From the NCBI GenBank assembly GCA_963603365.1, contig CAVCMI010000034.1, positions 1 to 47,806 of the forward strand: a DNA stretch of 47,806 nucleotides, read 5' to 3'. Origin of the DNA: F23-D06 sp963603365. Lineage in GTDB: Bacteria > Bacteroidota > Bacteroidia > Bacteroidales > WCHB1-69. Of the stretch, positions 27,916 to 37,200 are shown piece by piece. Both the position numbers and the translations under genes were made by a program. Within the stretch, counting starts at the first letter, position 1, and the number at the start of each line of letters is the position of its first letter. The notes below the pieces were generated by a model. The model made no database searches and was not told the DNA's origin. It saw nothing but the letters and a program-made list of their open reading frames with translations.

Positions 27916-29109
27916 TTAGTTTTCGTTCAAGGCCTTGATGCCGGGCAGTTCTTTCCCCTCCAGGTATTCCAACATGGCGCCGCCGCCGGTGCTGATGTAG
28001 GAGATGTATTCGGCAAGGTCATACTTGTTGATGGCGGCAATGGAGTCGCCGCCGCCGATTACGGAATATGCGCCTGCCAATGTGGAAGCGGCTACGCTAA
28101 CGGCCACGGCCTTGGTGCCTTTGCTGAACTTGGAGAGTTCGAACACGCCGACAGGCCCGTTCCAGAGTATGGTTTTGGAATCTTTGATGACCTGTGCAAT
28201 GCTGCGGCAGGTCTTTGGCCCGATGTCCAGCGCTTCCCAGCCGTCGGGAATGTTGTTGTCTTCGGTGGTAATCACCTGAGCGTCTTCTCCGAACTTGTCG
28301 CCGCAGACGCTGTCAAGCCTGCAGTAGAACCGGGTGTCGGAGGCTTCAATCTTATGTAGGATTTCTTTTGCCACAGGCAGCATTTCGGGCTCAAACAGCG
28401 AGTTTCCGATTTTGTATCCCATAGCGGCCAGGAAAGTGTAACTCAAACCGCCGCCCACGATGAGATTGTCCACTTTCGTCATCAGGTTGGTGAGGATGTT
28501 GATTTTGGTCGATACTTTCGAGCCGCCGATGATGGCAGTGAACGGACGTTCTTGTCCGTTGAGCACTTTCTCCAAACTGGTTACTTCGTTATACAGCAAG
28601 TGTCCTGCGAAAGCCTTGCCCGGAAACTCTTGTACAATGGTGGCGGTAGATGCATGGGCGCGGTGGGCGGTGCCGAAAGCGTCGTTGACATATACGTCGC
28701 CGAGGCGCGCAATGGCTTTGGCAAATCCCGGGTCTCCTTTCTCCTCTTCCGCATGAAATCTGAGATTCTCCAGCAGTGCGACAGATCCGGGCTTCAGGCC
28801 GCTGACGATTCCGGCTGTTTTGCCGTCCAACACGTCACCGGCAAAAACCACCTCTTGCCCCAAGATTTCCGATACCGCTTTTACAATGTGACGCAAGGAG
28901 TACTTGTCGTTCACCACCCCTTTAGGACGTCCTAAATGCGACATCAGGATGACAGTGCCGCCGTCGTGCAGAATTTTGCCTACGGTCTCTTTTGTGCGCA
29001 CAATGCGTGTGCAGTCCGTCACATTGAAATGTTCGTCCAAGGGTACGTTGTAGTCCACGCGGACGAGAACCTTCAGGTTGTTGAAGTTGAATTGGTCTAT
29101 GGATTTCAT
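27916..29109 (-). CDS. pgk: phosphoglycerate kinase
   Basis: The glycolytic enzyme that makes ATP from 1,3-bisphosphoglycerate. The 397-residue length is normal for a monofunctional enzyme. The N-terminal domain has VRVDYNVPLD and LMSHLGRPKG, and the C-terminal nucleotide domain has GPVGVFE and GGGDSIAAI, ending in STGGGAMLEYLEGKELPGI. thyA lies 34 bases upstream and manC 29 downstream, all on the same strand. Confidence 0.97.
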   Translation of the reverse strand: MKSIDQFNFNNLKVLVRVDYNVPLDEHFNVTDCTRIVRTKETVGKILHDGGTVILMSHLGRPKGVVNDKYSLRHIVKAVSEILGQEVVFAGDVLDGKTAGIVSGLKPGSVALLENLRFHAEEEKGDPGFAKAIARLGDVYVNDAFGTAHRAHASTATIVQEFPGKAFAGHLLYNEVTSLEKVLNGQERPFTAIIGGSKVSTKINILTNLMTKVDNLIVGGGLSYTFLAAMGYKIGNSLFEPEMLPVAKEILHKIEASDTRFYCRLDSVCGDKFGEDAQVITTEDNNIPDGWEALDIGPKTCRSIAQVIKDSKTILWNGPVGVFELSKFSKGTKAVAVSVAASTLAGAYSVIGGGDSIAAINKYDLAEYISYISTGGGAMLEYLEGKELPGIKALNEN

Positions 29110-29143
29110 AATATCAGGATTTTATTGTTATGCTTGTGAAATG

Positions 29144-29938
29144 CTAAACAGACACATCAGCTCTGATGTGCGGGCAGGGGTCATAGCCTGTCAGTTGGAA
29201 ATCGTTGTAATGGAAATGGAAGATGTCTGTCACGGCGGGGTTGAGTGTCATGACAGGCAGAGTTCTTGGTTTGCGTGTGAGTTGAAGCCGGGCCTGGTCG
29301 AGGTGGTTGTTGTAGAGGTGAGCGTCGCCCAAGGTGTGTACAAAGATGCCGGGCTTAAGACCGCAAACTTGTGCGGTCATCATAAGCAGGAGCGCATAGG
29401 AGGCTATGTTGAACGGCACGCCTAAGAACACGTCGGCGCTGCGCTGGTAAAGCTGCATTGAGAGTTTCCCCTCGTTGACATAGAACTGAAAGAGCACATG
29501 GCACGGCGGTAACGCCATCCGGTCAATCTCGCCCACATTCCAGGCGCAAACTATATGCCTCCGAGAGTCCGGATTGTGTTTTATCTGCTCAATCACCTGG
29601 CCGATCTGGTCAATTTCGTTGCCGTCAGCACAGTGCCACGAGCGCCATTGCTTTCCGTACACCGGCCCGAGGTCGCCGTTCTCGTCCGCCCATTCGTCCC
29701 AGATGGAGACACCGTTTTCATTCAAAAAGCGGATGTTCGTGTCCCCATTCAAGAACCAAAGCAGTTCATAGATGATGGAACGCAAATGCAGCTTCTTGGT
29801 GGTGAGCAGCGGAAACCCTTCGGCCAAGTCAAACCGCATCTGGTATCCGAAAATACTGCGGGTGCCTGTGCCCGTGCGGTCAGACTTGTCTGTCCCCTTT
29901 TCGAGGATGGTGCGGAGAAGGTCAAGGTATTGGCGCAT
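29144..29938 (-). CDS. thyA: thymidylate synthase
   Basis: It converts dUMP to dTMP with methylene-tetrahydrofolate. The 264-residue length equals that of the E. coli enzyme. The nucleophile Cys146 lies in LPPCHVLFQFYV, and RSADVFLGVPFNIASYA forms the dUMP/folate site. Dihydrofolate reductase, often paired with it, is not adjacent. It starts 17 bases after the Mrp gene stops. Confidence 0.97.
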   Translation of the reverse strand: MRQYLDLLRTILEKGTDKSDRTGTGTRSIFGYQMRFDLAEGFPLLTTKKLHLRSIIYELLWFLNGDTNIRFLNENGVSIWDEWADENGDLGPVYGKQWRSWHCADGNEIDQIGQVIEQIKHNPDSRRHIVCAWNVGEIDRMALPPCHVLFQFYVNEGKLSMQLYQRSADVFLGVPFNIASYALLLMMTAQVCGLKPGIFVHTLGDAHLYNNHLDQARLQLTRKPRTLPVMTLNPAVTDIFHFHYNDFQLTGYDPCPHIRADVSV

Positions 29939-29955
29939 ATTGAAAGGACAGTCGG

Positions 29956-30783
29956 TTAAACGTTGGCAGGAAGACTTTCAAGGACATCCACTACGGGGAT
30001 AAGGTCTGGGACTTCGGCTTTTTCTATTTCGCCGTTGTCTGCCAGTTTAGCCAGTGCGGGCTCAATCGGCATCTGCGCCAGCAGTTTAAGATGAAATTCC
30101 TTGGACACCTCTTCGGTATGGCTGTCCCCGAAAACCGCTATTTTCTCGCCGCAGTGCGGACAACGTGCGTAGCTGTAGTTTTCTACGAGTCCAAGAATCG
30201 GAATGTTCATCATGCCGGCCATGTTCACCGCCTTGCTTACAATAAGCGAAACAAGGTCTTGCGGCGAGGTGACCATAATGATGCCGTCTAAGGCGATGCT
30301 TTGGAATACTGTGAGCGGCACATCTCCGGTGCCGGGAGGCATGTCAACCAAAAGAAAGTCGATGTTGTCCCAGATTACCTCTGTCCAGAACTGCTTCACC
30401 ATGCCGGCCACTAACGGTCCGCGCCATATTACGGGCGTCTTCTCGTCGTGCGTAAGCAGATTTGCCGACATTACAAAGATGCCGCTTTCAGTCTCTATGG
30501 GATAGATGCCCTCTTCGCTGCCTTGTACGAGCGAGTGCAGATTGAACATTTTGGGAATAGAAGGTCCGGTGATGTCGGCATCTAAAATGCCGACGCGATA
30601 GCCCTTGCGCCGGAGCATGACCGCCAGCAGCGAGGTGACGGAACTTTTGCCGACACCGCCTTTGCCGCTGACAACCCCGACAACTTTCTTGATGCTGCTT
30701 CTGGGGTTCGGTTTTTCCCTGAGGTCTTTCTGTTCGCAGCTTTGTTGGCCGCAGCTGCCGCAATCATGATTACATTCTGCCAT
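29956..30783 (-). CDS. Mrp/NBP35-family iron-sulfur carrier ATPase
   Basis: The 275-residue P-loop protein has the deviant Walker motif GKGGVGKSS at 40-48 and the paired cysteines Cys208 and Cys211 (CPHC) that bridge a 4Fe-4S cluster in Mrp/NBP35 dimers. Unlike the classic Mrp with an N-terminal DUF59 domain, it has an N-terminal Cys cluster (C4, C8, C11, C16) resembling the ferredoxin-like region of eukaryotic NBP35. It probably assembles or delivers iron-sulfur clusters; the targets are unknown. It heads the run mrp-thyA-pgk-manC-TonB receptor. Confidence 0.88.
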   Translation of the reverse strand: MAECNHDCGSCGQQSCEQKDLREKPNPRSSIKKVVGVVSGKGGVGKSSVTSLLAVMLRRKGYRVGILDADITGPSIPKMFNLHSLVQGSEEGIYPIETESGIFVMSANLLTHDEKTPVIWRGPLVAGMVKQFWTEVIWDNIDFLLVDMPPGTGDVPLTVFQSIALDGIIMVTSPQDLVSLIVSKAVNMAGMMNIPILGLVENYSYARCPHCGEKIAVFGDSHTEEVSKEFHLKLLAQMPIEPALAKLADNGEIEKAEVPDLIPVVDVLESLPANV

Positions 30784-30851
30784 TTTCTTGTATTTGTTGT
30801 TTTAGATTTCCCTTGTCTTTAAAAGGGGAAAAAAGTTGCTTTTTAAAGCGG

Positions 30852-30859
30852 CAAAGATA
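30852..30859 (-). promoter_or_regulatory. mrp operon promoter -7 element
   Basis: TATCTTTG on the minus strand, followed by CC, lies about 70 bases before the mrp ATG. No ideal TTG element is seen upstream of it. Confidence 0.55.
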
Positions 30860-30904
30860 CAACAAACTAACGTTCCGTAGTCTGCCCGTTTTCAGTAATA
30901 GCAT

Positions 30905-30944
30905 TAAAACAAAAGAGGCCGCACCGTTCGGATGCAGCCCCTTT
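30905..30944 (-). terminator. terminator of the T9SS cargo gene
   Basis: On the minus strand, AAAGGGGCTGCA and TGCGGCCTCTTT form a 12-base stem with two G-T pairs around a 9-base loop, followed by TTTTGTTTT. It lies about 30 bases after the stop codon of the cargo gene. Confidence 0.75.
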
Positions 30945-30973
30945 GCAAGTGTGTTGTTATCCGTAAAAAAAAC

Positions 30974-32242
30974 TTATTTCACGATAACTTTAGCCGTATG
31001 GTTGTTGGCTTTCAGCAAATAAACACCAGCCTTAAGATTGGAGACATTGACGGTCGTGCTGTTGACAACGTTTTCGCTGTAAACTCTCTGTCCGACAAGG
31101 TTGAACATTTCAACCAGCATTTGTTTGTCGCTGCCTGTGTTGATGGTGATGTTGTTAGTGGCAGGGTTCGGATAAACCGTAAGGTTCTCTTTTGCCATTT
31201 CCTCTACGCCAACCCATTCGCAGTCGTTGCAGGAAACATACAGTCCAACGTAAGGATAGTCAAAACCTGCGGAAGAATGCCACATGACAGAAGGTCCGTA
31301 GATGCCGTACATCCAAGATGCTTCGTCATAAAGGTCGTAACGGATATCTGTATCAACAAAACCGCCCTGATTCAAATTGTTGATGAGATCTTCAGAGCCG
31401 AAAGAATAGTCACTGCGGGGATCTTCGAAAATGAAAGCGGTGAAGTAAGAAGCGTTGTAAAGGGTGTCGTTGAGGGCGATGTCATAACCTCTCTTGAATG
31501 TGTATGCAACGTTCCATACTTTCCCTGCAATGTTTTCGAGTCCAACAGGGATGGAGTAGATTTGAGGATAGTAGCTGCCTGTCTCGTCAACTTCGCAAAC
31601 TTGTTCGTCGCCCATCGGATATTTGACAACGTATGCATAGGTCTGAACACCCGTATTGGCATCATAACCTGCTGCGTAGAATCTGGCAGCAGTTGCGCCT
31701 GTTGAGGTATAAGTCAAAGTCATGATGTCATTGGTGTCGAGGTCTGTCAAAAAACCGACAATCAGCGTGTCCTTTGTTCCGGCGGGGGTGTTGGCTTCGC
31801 GGAAGTAGCCGCCCATGATATAGACTGAGTCGATGTTCAGAGATGCGCTCTGGTTCAGGGAAATGGTCGGGATTTCGGCGCCGCTCCCGTCGGTGTTGTT
31901 GTAATTCCACACGTCATCATTCGTGAAGTCGAAAGTCTGAGCCCAACCATGAAGGTTAGGATGCCAAGCAGAGGCACCGCTGCCGAACAATCCTAATGAG
32001 TCGTATTGCAGAGGATAGCCGTGACGTGTGGTGGACTGACCGCCAAGATAGTTGTCCAGAGCGTAGAGATAGTTGACCTCCATTGCGCCTGCACCGCTTT
32101 TGGCTGCTTGAGCCTTGAGCCGTTTTTCAATTTTAGAGAAGTTGGCCTTGTCTTGGAACTGATGAGCCGTTTTAGGCGTGAACTGTGCGAATGCAGGAGC
32201 TGCAATCACAATCGCTGCCAACAAAATGGATAGTTTTTTCAT
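30974..32242 (-). CDS. secreted protein with T9SS type A sorting domain
   Basis: The 422-residue protein has a signal peptide cut after APAFAQ (residue 20) and a body of unknown function, rich in Asn, Thr and Tyr. Its C-terminal domain of about 70 residues starts LTVYPNPATNNITINT and ends GVYLLKANNHTAKVIVK. That is the type A signal for the Bacteroidota type IX secretion system, so the protein is exported across the outer membrane and probably attached to the surface or released. I see no catalytic motif in the middle part. It has its own promoter (32302-32309) and terminator. Confidence 0.88.
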   Translation of the reverse strand: MKKLSILLAAIVIAAPAFAQFTPKTAHQFQDKANFSKIEKRLKAQAAKSGAGAMEVNYLYALDNYLGGQSTTRHGYPLQYDSLGLFGSGASAWHPNLHGWAQTFDFTNDDVWNYNNTDGSGAEIPTISLNQSASLNIDSVYIMGGYFREANTPAGTKDTLIVGFLTDLDTNDIMTLTYTSTGATAARFYAAGYDANTGVQTYAYVVKYPMGDEQVCEVDETGSYYPQIYSIPVGLENIAGKVWNVAYTFKRGYDIALNDTLYNASYFTAFIFEDPRSDYSFGSEDLINNLNQGGFVDTDIRYDLYDEASWMYGIYGPSVMWHSSAGFDYPYVGLYVSCNDCEWVGVEEMAKENLTVYPNPATNNITINTGSDKQMLVEMFNLVGQRVYSENVVNSTTVNVSNLKAGVYLLKANNHTAKVIVK

Positions 32243-32301
32243 TTTAGTTTTTGATTTTTTTGTTTAATTATTTGAATAAAGTGTTTTTTTCATTCAAGCG
32301 G

Positions 32302-32309
32302 CAAAAATA
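32302..32309 (-). promoter_or_regulatory. T9SS cargo gene promoter -7 element
   Basis: TATTTTTG followed by CC on the minus strand, about 60 bases before the ATG. A TTTG at 32329-32326 lies 16 bases upstream, a little closer than usual. Confidence 0.6.
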
Positions 32310-32384
32310 GTTTTTTTTCGTTTCCCAAAGTCTGAAAAACATTTTTTAGGAATAAAAAAAACGGCAGAGGTTTAAAGGGGCAGA

Positions 32385-34220
32385 TTACGATTCTTCCGAG
32401 AAGTTGTCTATTTCTTCACGCAGGTTTTCCATGATGAAGTTCTGCCGCTCTGCGGTATTGTTTCCCATATAGTATTCAATGACGGCATCGATGTTTGCTT
32501 TGGGGTCAAGCAATACGGGTTCGAGCCTTATGGAGTCGCCGATAAACCCCTTGAACTCTTTGGGCGAGATTTCGCCAAGTCCTTTGAACCGGGTAATCTC
32601 CGGCTTGCCGTTCAGTTTTTTTATGGCTTCCAGTTTTTCCTCTTCCGAATAGCAATAGTAGGTTTTCTGTTTATTCCGCACCCTGAAAAGCGGGGTTTGC
32701 AGCACATATACGTGCCCCGACCGTACCACGTCGGGGAACAGTTGCAGGAAAAAAGCGAGCAGCAGCAGCCGTATGTGCATGCCGTCCACATCGGCATCGG
32801 TGGCAATGACGATGTTGTTGTAACGAAGCCCATCTGTGCCGTCTTCCAGGTTCAGAGCGGCGAGCAACAGTGCCAGTTCTTTGTTCTCGTAAATGGCACT
32901 CTTCTTCTTGATGATGTTGGCGGGCTTGCCCATTAGACTGAACACCGCCTGGGTGTTGGCATCGCGCGACTGCGTGATGGAGCCTGAAGCCGAAATGCCC
33001 TCCGTGATGAAAATCATCGTCTCCAGCCGCCTTGCATCGTTCGTGTTGAAATGGTAACGGCAGTCGCGCAGTTTGCTGTTGTTAAGACTGACTTTCTTCT
33101 GCAGGTCTTTTGACTGTTTCTTGAGGTTGTTAATGGCGGTGCGCTCCTTTTCGGCCTCTTGTATTTTCTTGAGGATGACTTCTGAGACCTCGGGATGCCG
33201 GTGCAAATAGTTGTCGAGCAGCCGCCCCATCTTGTCGTTCACGTAGTTGCGGATGCTTTGACCGTCGGGCTCAATGTAGTCGGAGGTCAATTTCGTCTTG
33301 GTTTGCGAGTCGAAAATCGGATCCTTGACTTTGATTGACATAGTGGCCGTTATGGAGTTGCGGATGTCGGCAGCCTCGAAGTTTTTTTTGTAGAAGTCTC
33401 GGAAAGTCTTCACCAGGGCTTCGCGCATGGCTTGCTGATGAGCGCCGCCGTGTGCCGTGTACTGGCTGTTGGCAAAGGTGAAATAGTCTTCTCCGTATTT
33501 GCGGCCGGTGTGTACCATGGCAAACTCGAAATTCTCCTCCTTAAGGTGAATGGGCTCGTAAAGCCGCGTCTCTTCGGTCTCTTTGTTGAGCAGGTCTATC
33601 AGTCCGTTCTTGGAGTAGATTTTCTGTCCGTTGAAGTTGATGGTCAGCCCTTTGTTAGGATAGACGTAGTACCAAAACAGTTTCTCGATATGCTCCGTGT
33701 ACCACTCGTAATTCACGAAGATGGTGTCATCGGGGAGGAACGAGACCATAGTTCCGTTTTTCTCGTCAATGTCGGCGACAGGGTATTCTTGTACGAGCAG
33801 TCCGCGCGAGAACTCCGCCCTTTTCATCTTGCCGTCGCGCACGCTTTGCACAATCAGGGATGTGGAGAGGGCGTTCACGGCTTTCACGCCTACACCGTTC
33901 ATGCCGATGGAAGCGAAGTCGCCCTTGAAGTTGCGTCCTGTGTTCATCTTGGAGTAGCAGTCCACCATTTTGTTCAGCGGAATGCCCCTGCCGTAGTCGC
34001 GGATGGTGACCCTTTTTTCGCGAATGGTGACATCAATGGATTTGCCGTAGCCGTTCATGAATTCGTCAATGGCATTGTCTAACACCTCTTTGAGCAGGAT
34101 ATAGATGCCGTCATCGGGGGAGGTGCCGTCACCGGTTTTCCCGATGTACATGCCTGGCCTGGTGCGGATATGTTCGTACCAGTTCAGGGTGATGATGTTG
34201 TCGTCCTGATATTCGGCCAT
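32385..34220 (-). CDS. parE: DNA topoisomerase IV subunit B
   Basis: The ATPase subunit of the enzyme that unlinks daughter chromosomes. The 611-residue protein has the GHKL ATP site (VLDNAIDEF, then DYGRGIPLNK and GMNGVGVKAVNALS) and the TOPRIM domain (EGISASGSITQSRD, GKPANI, TDADVDGMHIR). The N-terminus and length fit the Bacteroidota ParE group rather than GyrB. The partner parC is not adjacent. It starts 3 bases after the ileS stop, so the two genes are surely cotranscribed. Confidence 0.9.
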   Translation of the reverse strand: MAEYQDDNIITLNWYEHIRTRPGMYIGKTGDGTSPDDGIYILLKEVLDNAIDEFMNGYGKSIDVTIREKRVTIRDYGRGIPLNKMVDCYSKMNTGRNFKGDFASIGMNGVGVKAVNALSTSLIVQSVRDGKMKRAEFSRGLLVQEYPVADIDEKNGTMVSFLPDDTIFVNYEWYTEHIEKLFWYYVYPNKGLTINFNGQKIYSKNGLIDLLNKETEETRLYEPIHLKEENFEFAMVHTGRKYGEDYFTFANSQYTAHGGAHQQAMREALVKTFRDFYKKNFEAADIRNSITATMSIKVKDPIFDSQTKTKLTSDYIEPDGQSIRNYVNDKMGRLLDNYLHRHPEVSEVILKKIQEAEKERTAINNLKKQSKDLQKKVSLNNSKLRDCRYHFNTNDARRLETMIFITEGISASGSITQSRDANTQAVFSLMGKPANIIKKKSAIYENKELALLLAALNLEDGTDGLRYNNIVIATDADVDGMHIRLLLLAFFLQLFPDVVRSGHVYVLQTPLFRVRNKQKTYYCYSEEEKLEAIKKLNGKPEITRFKGLGEISPKEFKGFIGDSIRLEPVLLDPKANIDAVIEYYMGNNTAERQNFIMENLREEIDNFSEES

Positions 34221-34223
34221 AGC

Positions 34224-37200
34224 TTATGCTTCTCTGACAACGGAGATTTTCAGCACGATGCCTTCTACATCAACGGTGGCGTCGCCGTTTGCCGGGTCGG
34301 CAAAAGAGAGAGAAGAGCACAAGGTCTCGTTCTTGATGTAGTCTGCGAAAGTGGTGAGTGCGGTCACGATGGCCGGATTGTTTTCTACTGTAATTTTGAT
34401 ATGGTCAAGTACCTCAAAGCCGTTGTCCTTGCGGTAAGTCTGGATCTGTTTGACAAATTCGCGGGCAAGGCCTTCGTTTTTCAGTTCCTCGCTTATCTCG
34501 ATGTCCAATGCGACGGTCAGTGTGTTCTGGCTTGCCACAACCCACCCCGGTATGTCTTGCGTGTGTATTTCCACGTCTTCTTTGCCTATGGTTATGCTCT
34601 GCCCCTCAACGTCTAACAACAATTCAGAGCCGCTTTCTAATGCGGCAATGTCAGCCTGCGGCAGCCCGACAATGCGTTCTGCTACTTTCTTCATGGTCTT
34701 GCCGCACTTGGGCCCCAATTTCTTGAAATCCGGCTTGATGCTTTTCACGAACATGCCTTCGTTGTTGCCGACAAGCATGAGCTCCTTCACGTTGACTTCG
34801 TGCAGAATCAGGTCTTGCACCTTTGAAACTTGCTGTTTAAGGCTCTCGTCCGCTACTGGAATCATGATCTTGGCCAGCGGCTGGCGAACTTTTATATTGG
34901 TTTTCTTTCTCAGCGAGAGAACCATTGAGGAAATCTGCTGAGCAAGTTGCATACGCTCTTCTAAGGATTTGTCTATCAGTTCTTCCTGTACTTTCGGATA
35001 GTCTGTCAAGTGGACAGATGCGAATCTTTCCTTCTTTGAAACGGCGTTGAGGTCAAGGTACAGCCGGTCCATGAAGAACGGCGCGACGGGTGAAGCTATT
35101 TTGGCAAGGGTGACCATACAGGTGTAGAGGGTCTGGTAGGCCGAAATCTTGTCCTCGGAGTAGTCGCCTTTCCAGAAACGGCGGCGGCAAAGACGCACAT
35201 ACCAGTTGCTGAGGTAGGAGTCTACAAAGTCCTGTATTTCGCGCCCTGCCTTTGTGGGCTCGTAGTCGGCATAGTTTTCGCGGCAATGCTTCACCAGGGT
35301 GTTGAGTTCCGACAGTATCCAACGGTCTATCTCCGGCCGTTTCTCTATCGGGATGTCGGGTTCGCTGTAGGTGAAACCGTCAATGTTGGCGTAAAGGGCG
35401 AAGAAACTGTAGGTGTTGTAAAGCGTGCCGAAGAACTTGCGCTGCACCTCACCGATGCCCGACTCGTCAAATTTGAGGTTTTCCCATGGCGAAGTGTTTG
35501 TTATCATATACCAGCGGGTGGCATCGGGACCGTATTTCTTCAGGATGTAGAAAGGATCTACGGCGTTGCCCAGCCGCTTCGACATCTTGTTCCCGTTTTT
35601 GTCCAGCACAAGTCCGTTGGAAATGACGGACTTGTATGCCACCTTGTCGAACAGCATTGTGGCGATGGCATGCAGCGTGAAGAACCAGCCCCGGGTCTGG
35701 TCCACACCCTCGGCGATGAAGTCGGCGGGGAAGTTCTTCTCAAAGAGCTCTTTGTTCTCGAAGGGGTAGTGCAGTTGGGCGTACGGCATAGAGCCGGAGT
35801 CGAACCAGACGTCAATCAGGTCGCTCTCCCTGACCATGCGTTTGCCGGTTGGTGAAACCAGGATTATGCTGTCCACGTAGGGCTTGTGCAGGTCGATGCT
35901 GCGGTAGTTGTCTTCGCTCATGTCGCCGGCCTTGAAGTTGGCATACGGGTTTTCGGTCATGAAGCCGGCTTTGATGGACTTGTCTATTTCGTTCATCAGC
36001 TGTTCGATGGAGCCGATGCAGATCTGTTCTTTTTTGTCCTCGGAGGTCCATACGGGGAGCGGAACACCCCAGAAGCGTGAGCGCGACAGATTCCAGTCAA
36101 CCAGATTCTCAAGCCAGTTGCCGAAGCGGCCGGAACCGGTGGCAGCCGGTTTCCAGCGGATGGTTTTGTTGAGTTCTATCATACGCTCTTTGTAGGCGGT
36201 TGTTCTGATAAACCAGGAGTCCAGCGGATAGTAAAGGATAGGCTTGTCGGTGCGCCAGCAGTGGGGGTAGTTGTGCAGATGTTTTTCTATCTTGAAAGCC
36301 TTGTGCTCTTTTTTGAGCCAGAGGGAGATGGCTACGTCTAACGTTTCATCGTGTTTTTCATCCTCTTTTTCGTAGTCAGGTTTTACATAACGGCCGGCTA
36401 CGGTTTCGTACAACGGGGTGTTGACGTGCTGTGCCACAAAGTCGGCATCCAGGTCCTGAATGAGGAAGAACTTGCCGGTTCTGTCCACCATAGGAGCGGC
36501 TTGGCCGTTTTTGTCTATTACCGTCATCGGGGCAATGCCGGCATCAGCGGCCACGCGCTTGTCGTCCGCGCCGAAGGTCGGGGCGATGTGGACGATGCCG
36601 GTACCGTCTTCCGTGGTCACGTAGTCGCCGGGAATTACACGGAATGCATCTCCCGAAGGGGTCATATAGGGGATGAGTTGCTCGTAATCAAGTCCCGTAA
36701 GGTTGCTGCCGGACTCTTCGCCTAAAATGCGGTAGGGGATGTTCTTGTCGCCCAACTTGTATTCGTTGAAGTCGAGGCTTGCCCATTCCGGCTTCAGGTA
36801 GGAGGCGATCAGCTCTTTGGCGATAATGATTTTGACGGCATCTCCCGAATAGGGGTTGAAGGTCTCAACGAGGCAATAGGTTATTTTAGGGCCGACTGCG
36901 AGGGCGGTGTTGGAGGGCAGGGTCCACGGTGTGGTGGTCCAGGCAACAAAGTAGAGGTTGTCGGGCACTTCAGAAAGGCCGAAAGGCAGTTTCACGCGCT
37001 GTGTTTTCTTGACCTTGAATTGTGCCGTGCAGGTCGTGTCTTTCACGTCGCGGTAACATCCGGGAAGGTTCAGTTCGTGCGAGCTGAGGCCTGTGCCGGC
37101 TGCGGGCGAGTAAGGCTGTATGGAGTAACCCTTGTAGAGCAGCCCTTTCTTGTAGAGTTCTGACAGCAGATACCAAACCGTTTCAATGTATTTGTTGTCG

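Noticed and set aside
32342..32384. Terminator after parE
   Set aside because: A T tract is present on the minus strand, but the flanking CTGCC copies are direct, not inverted, so no hairpin forms.
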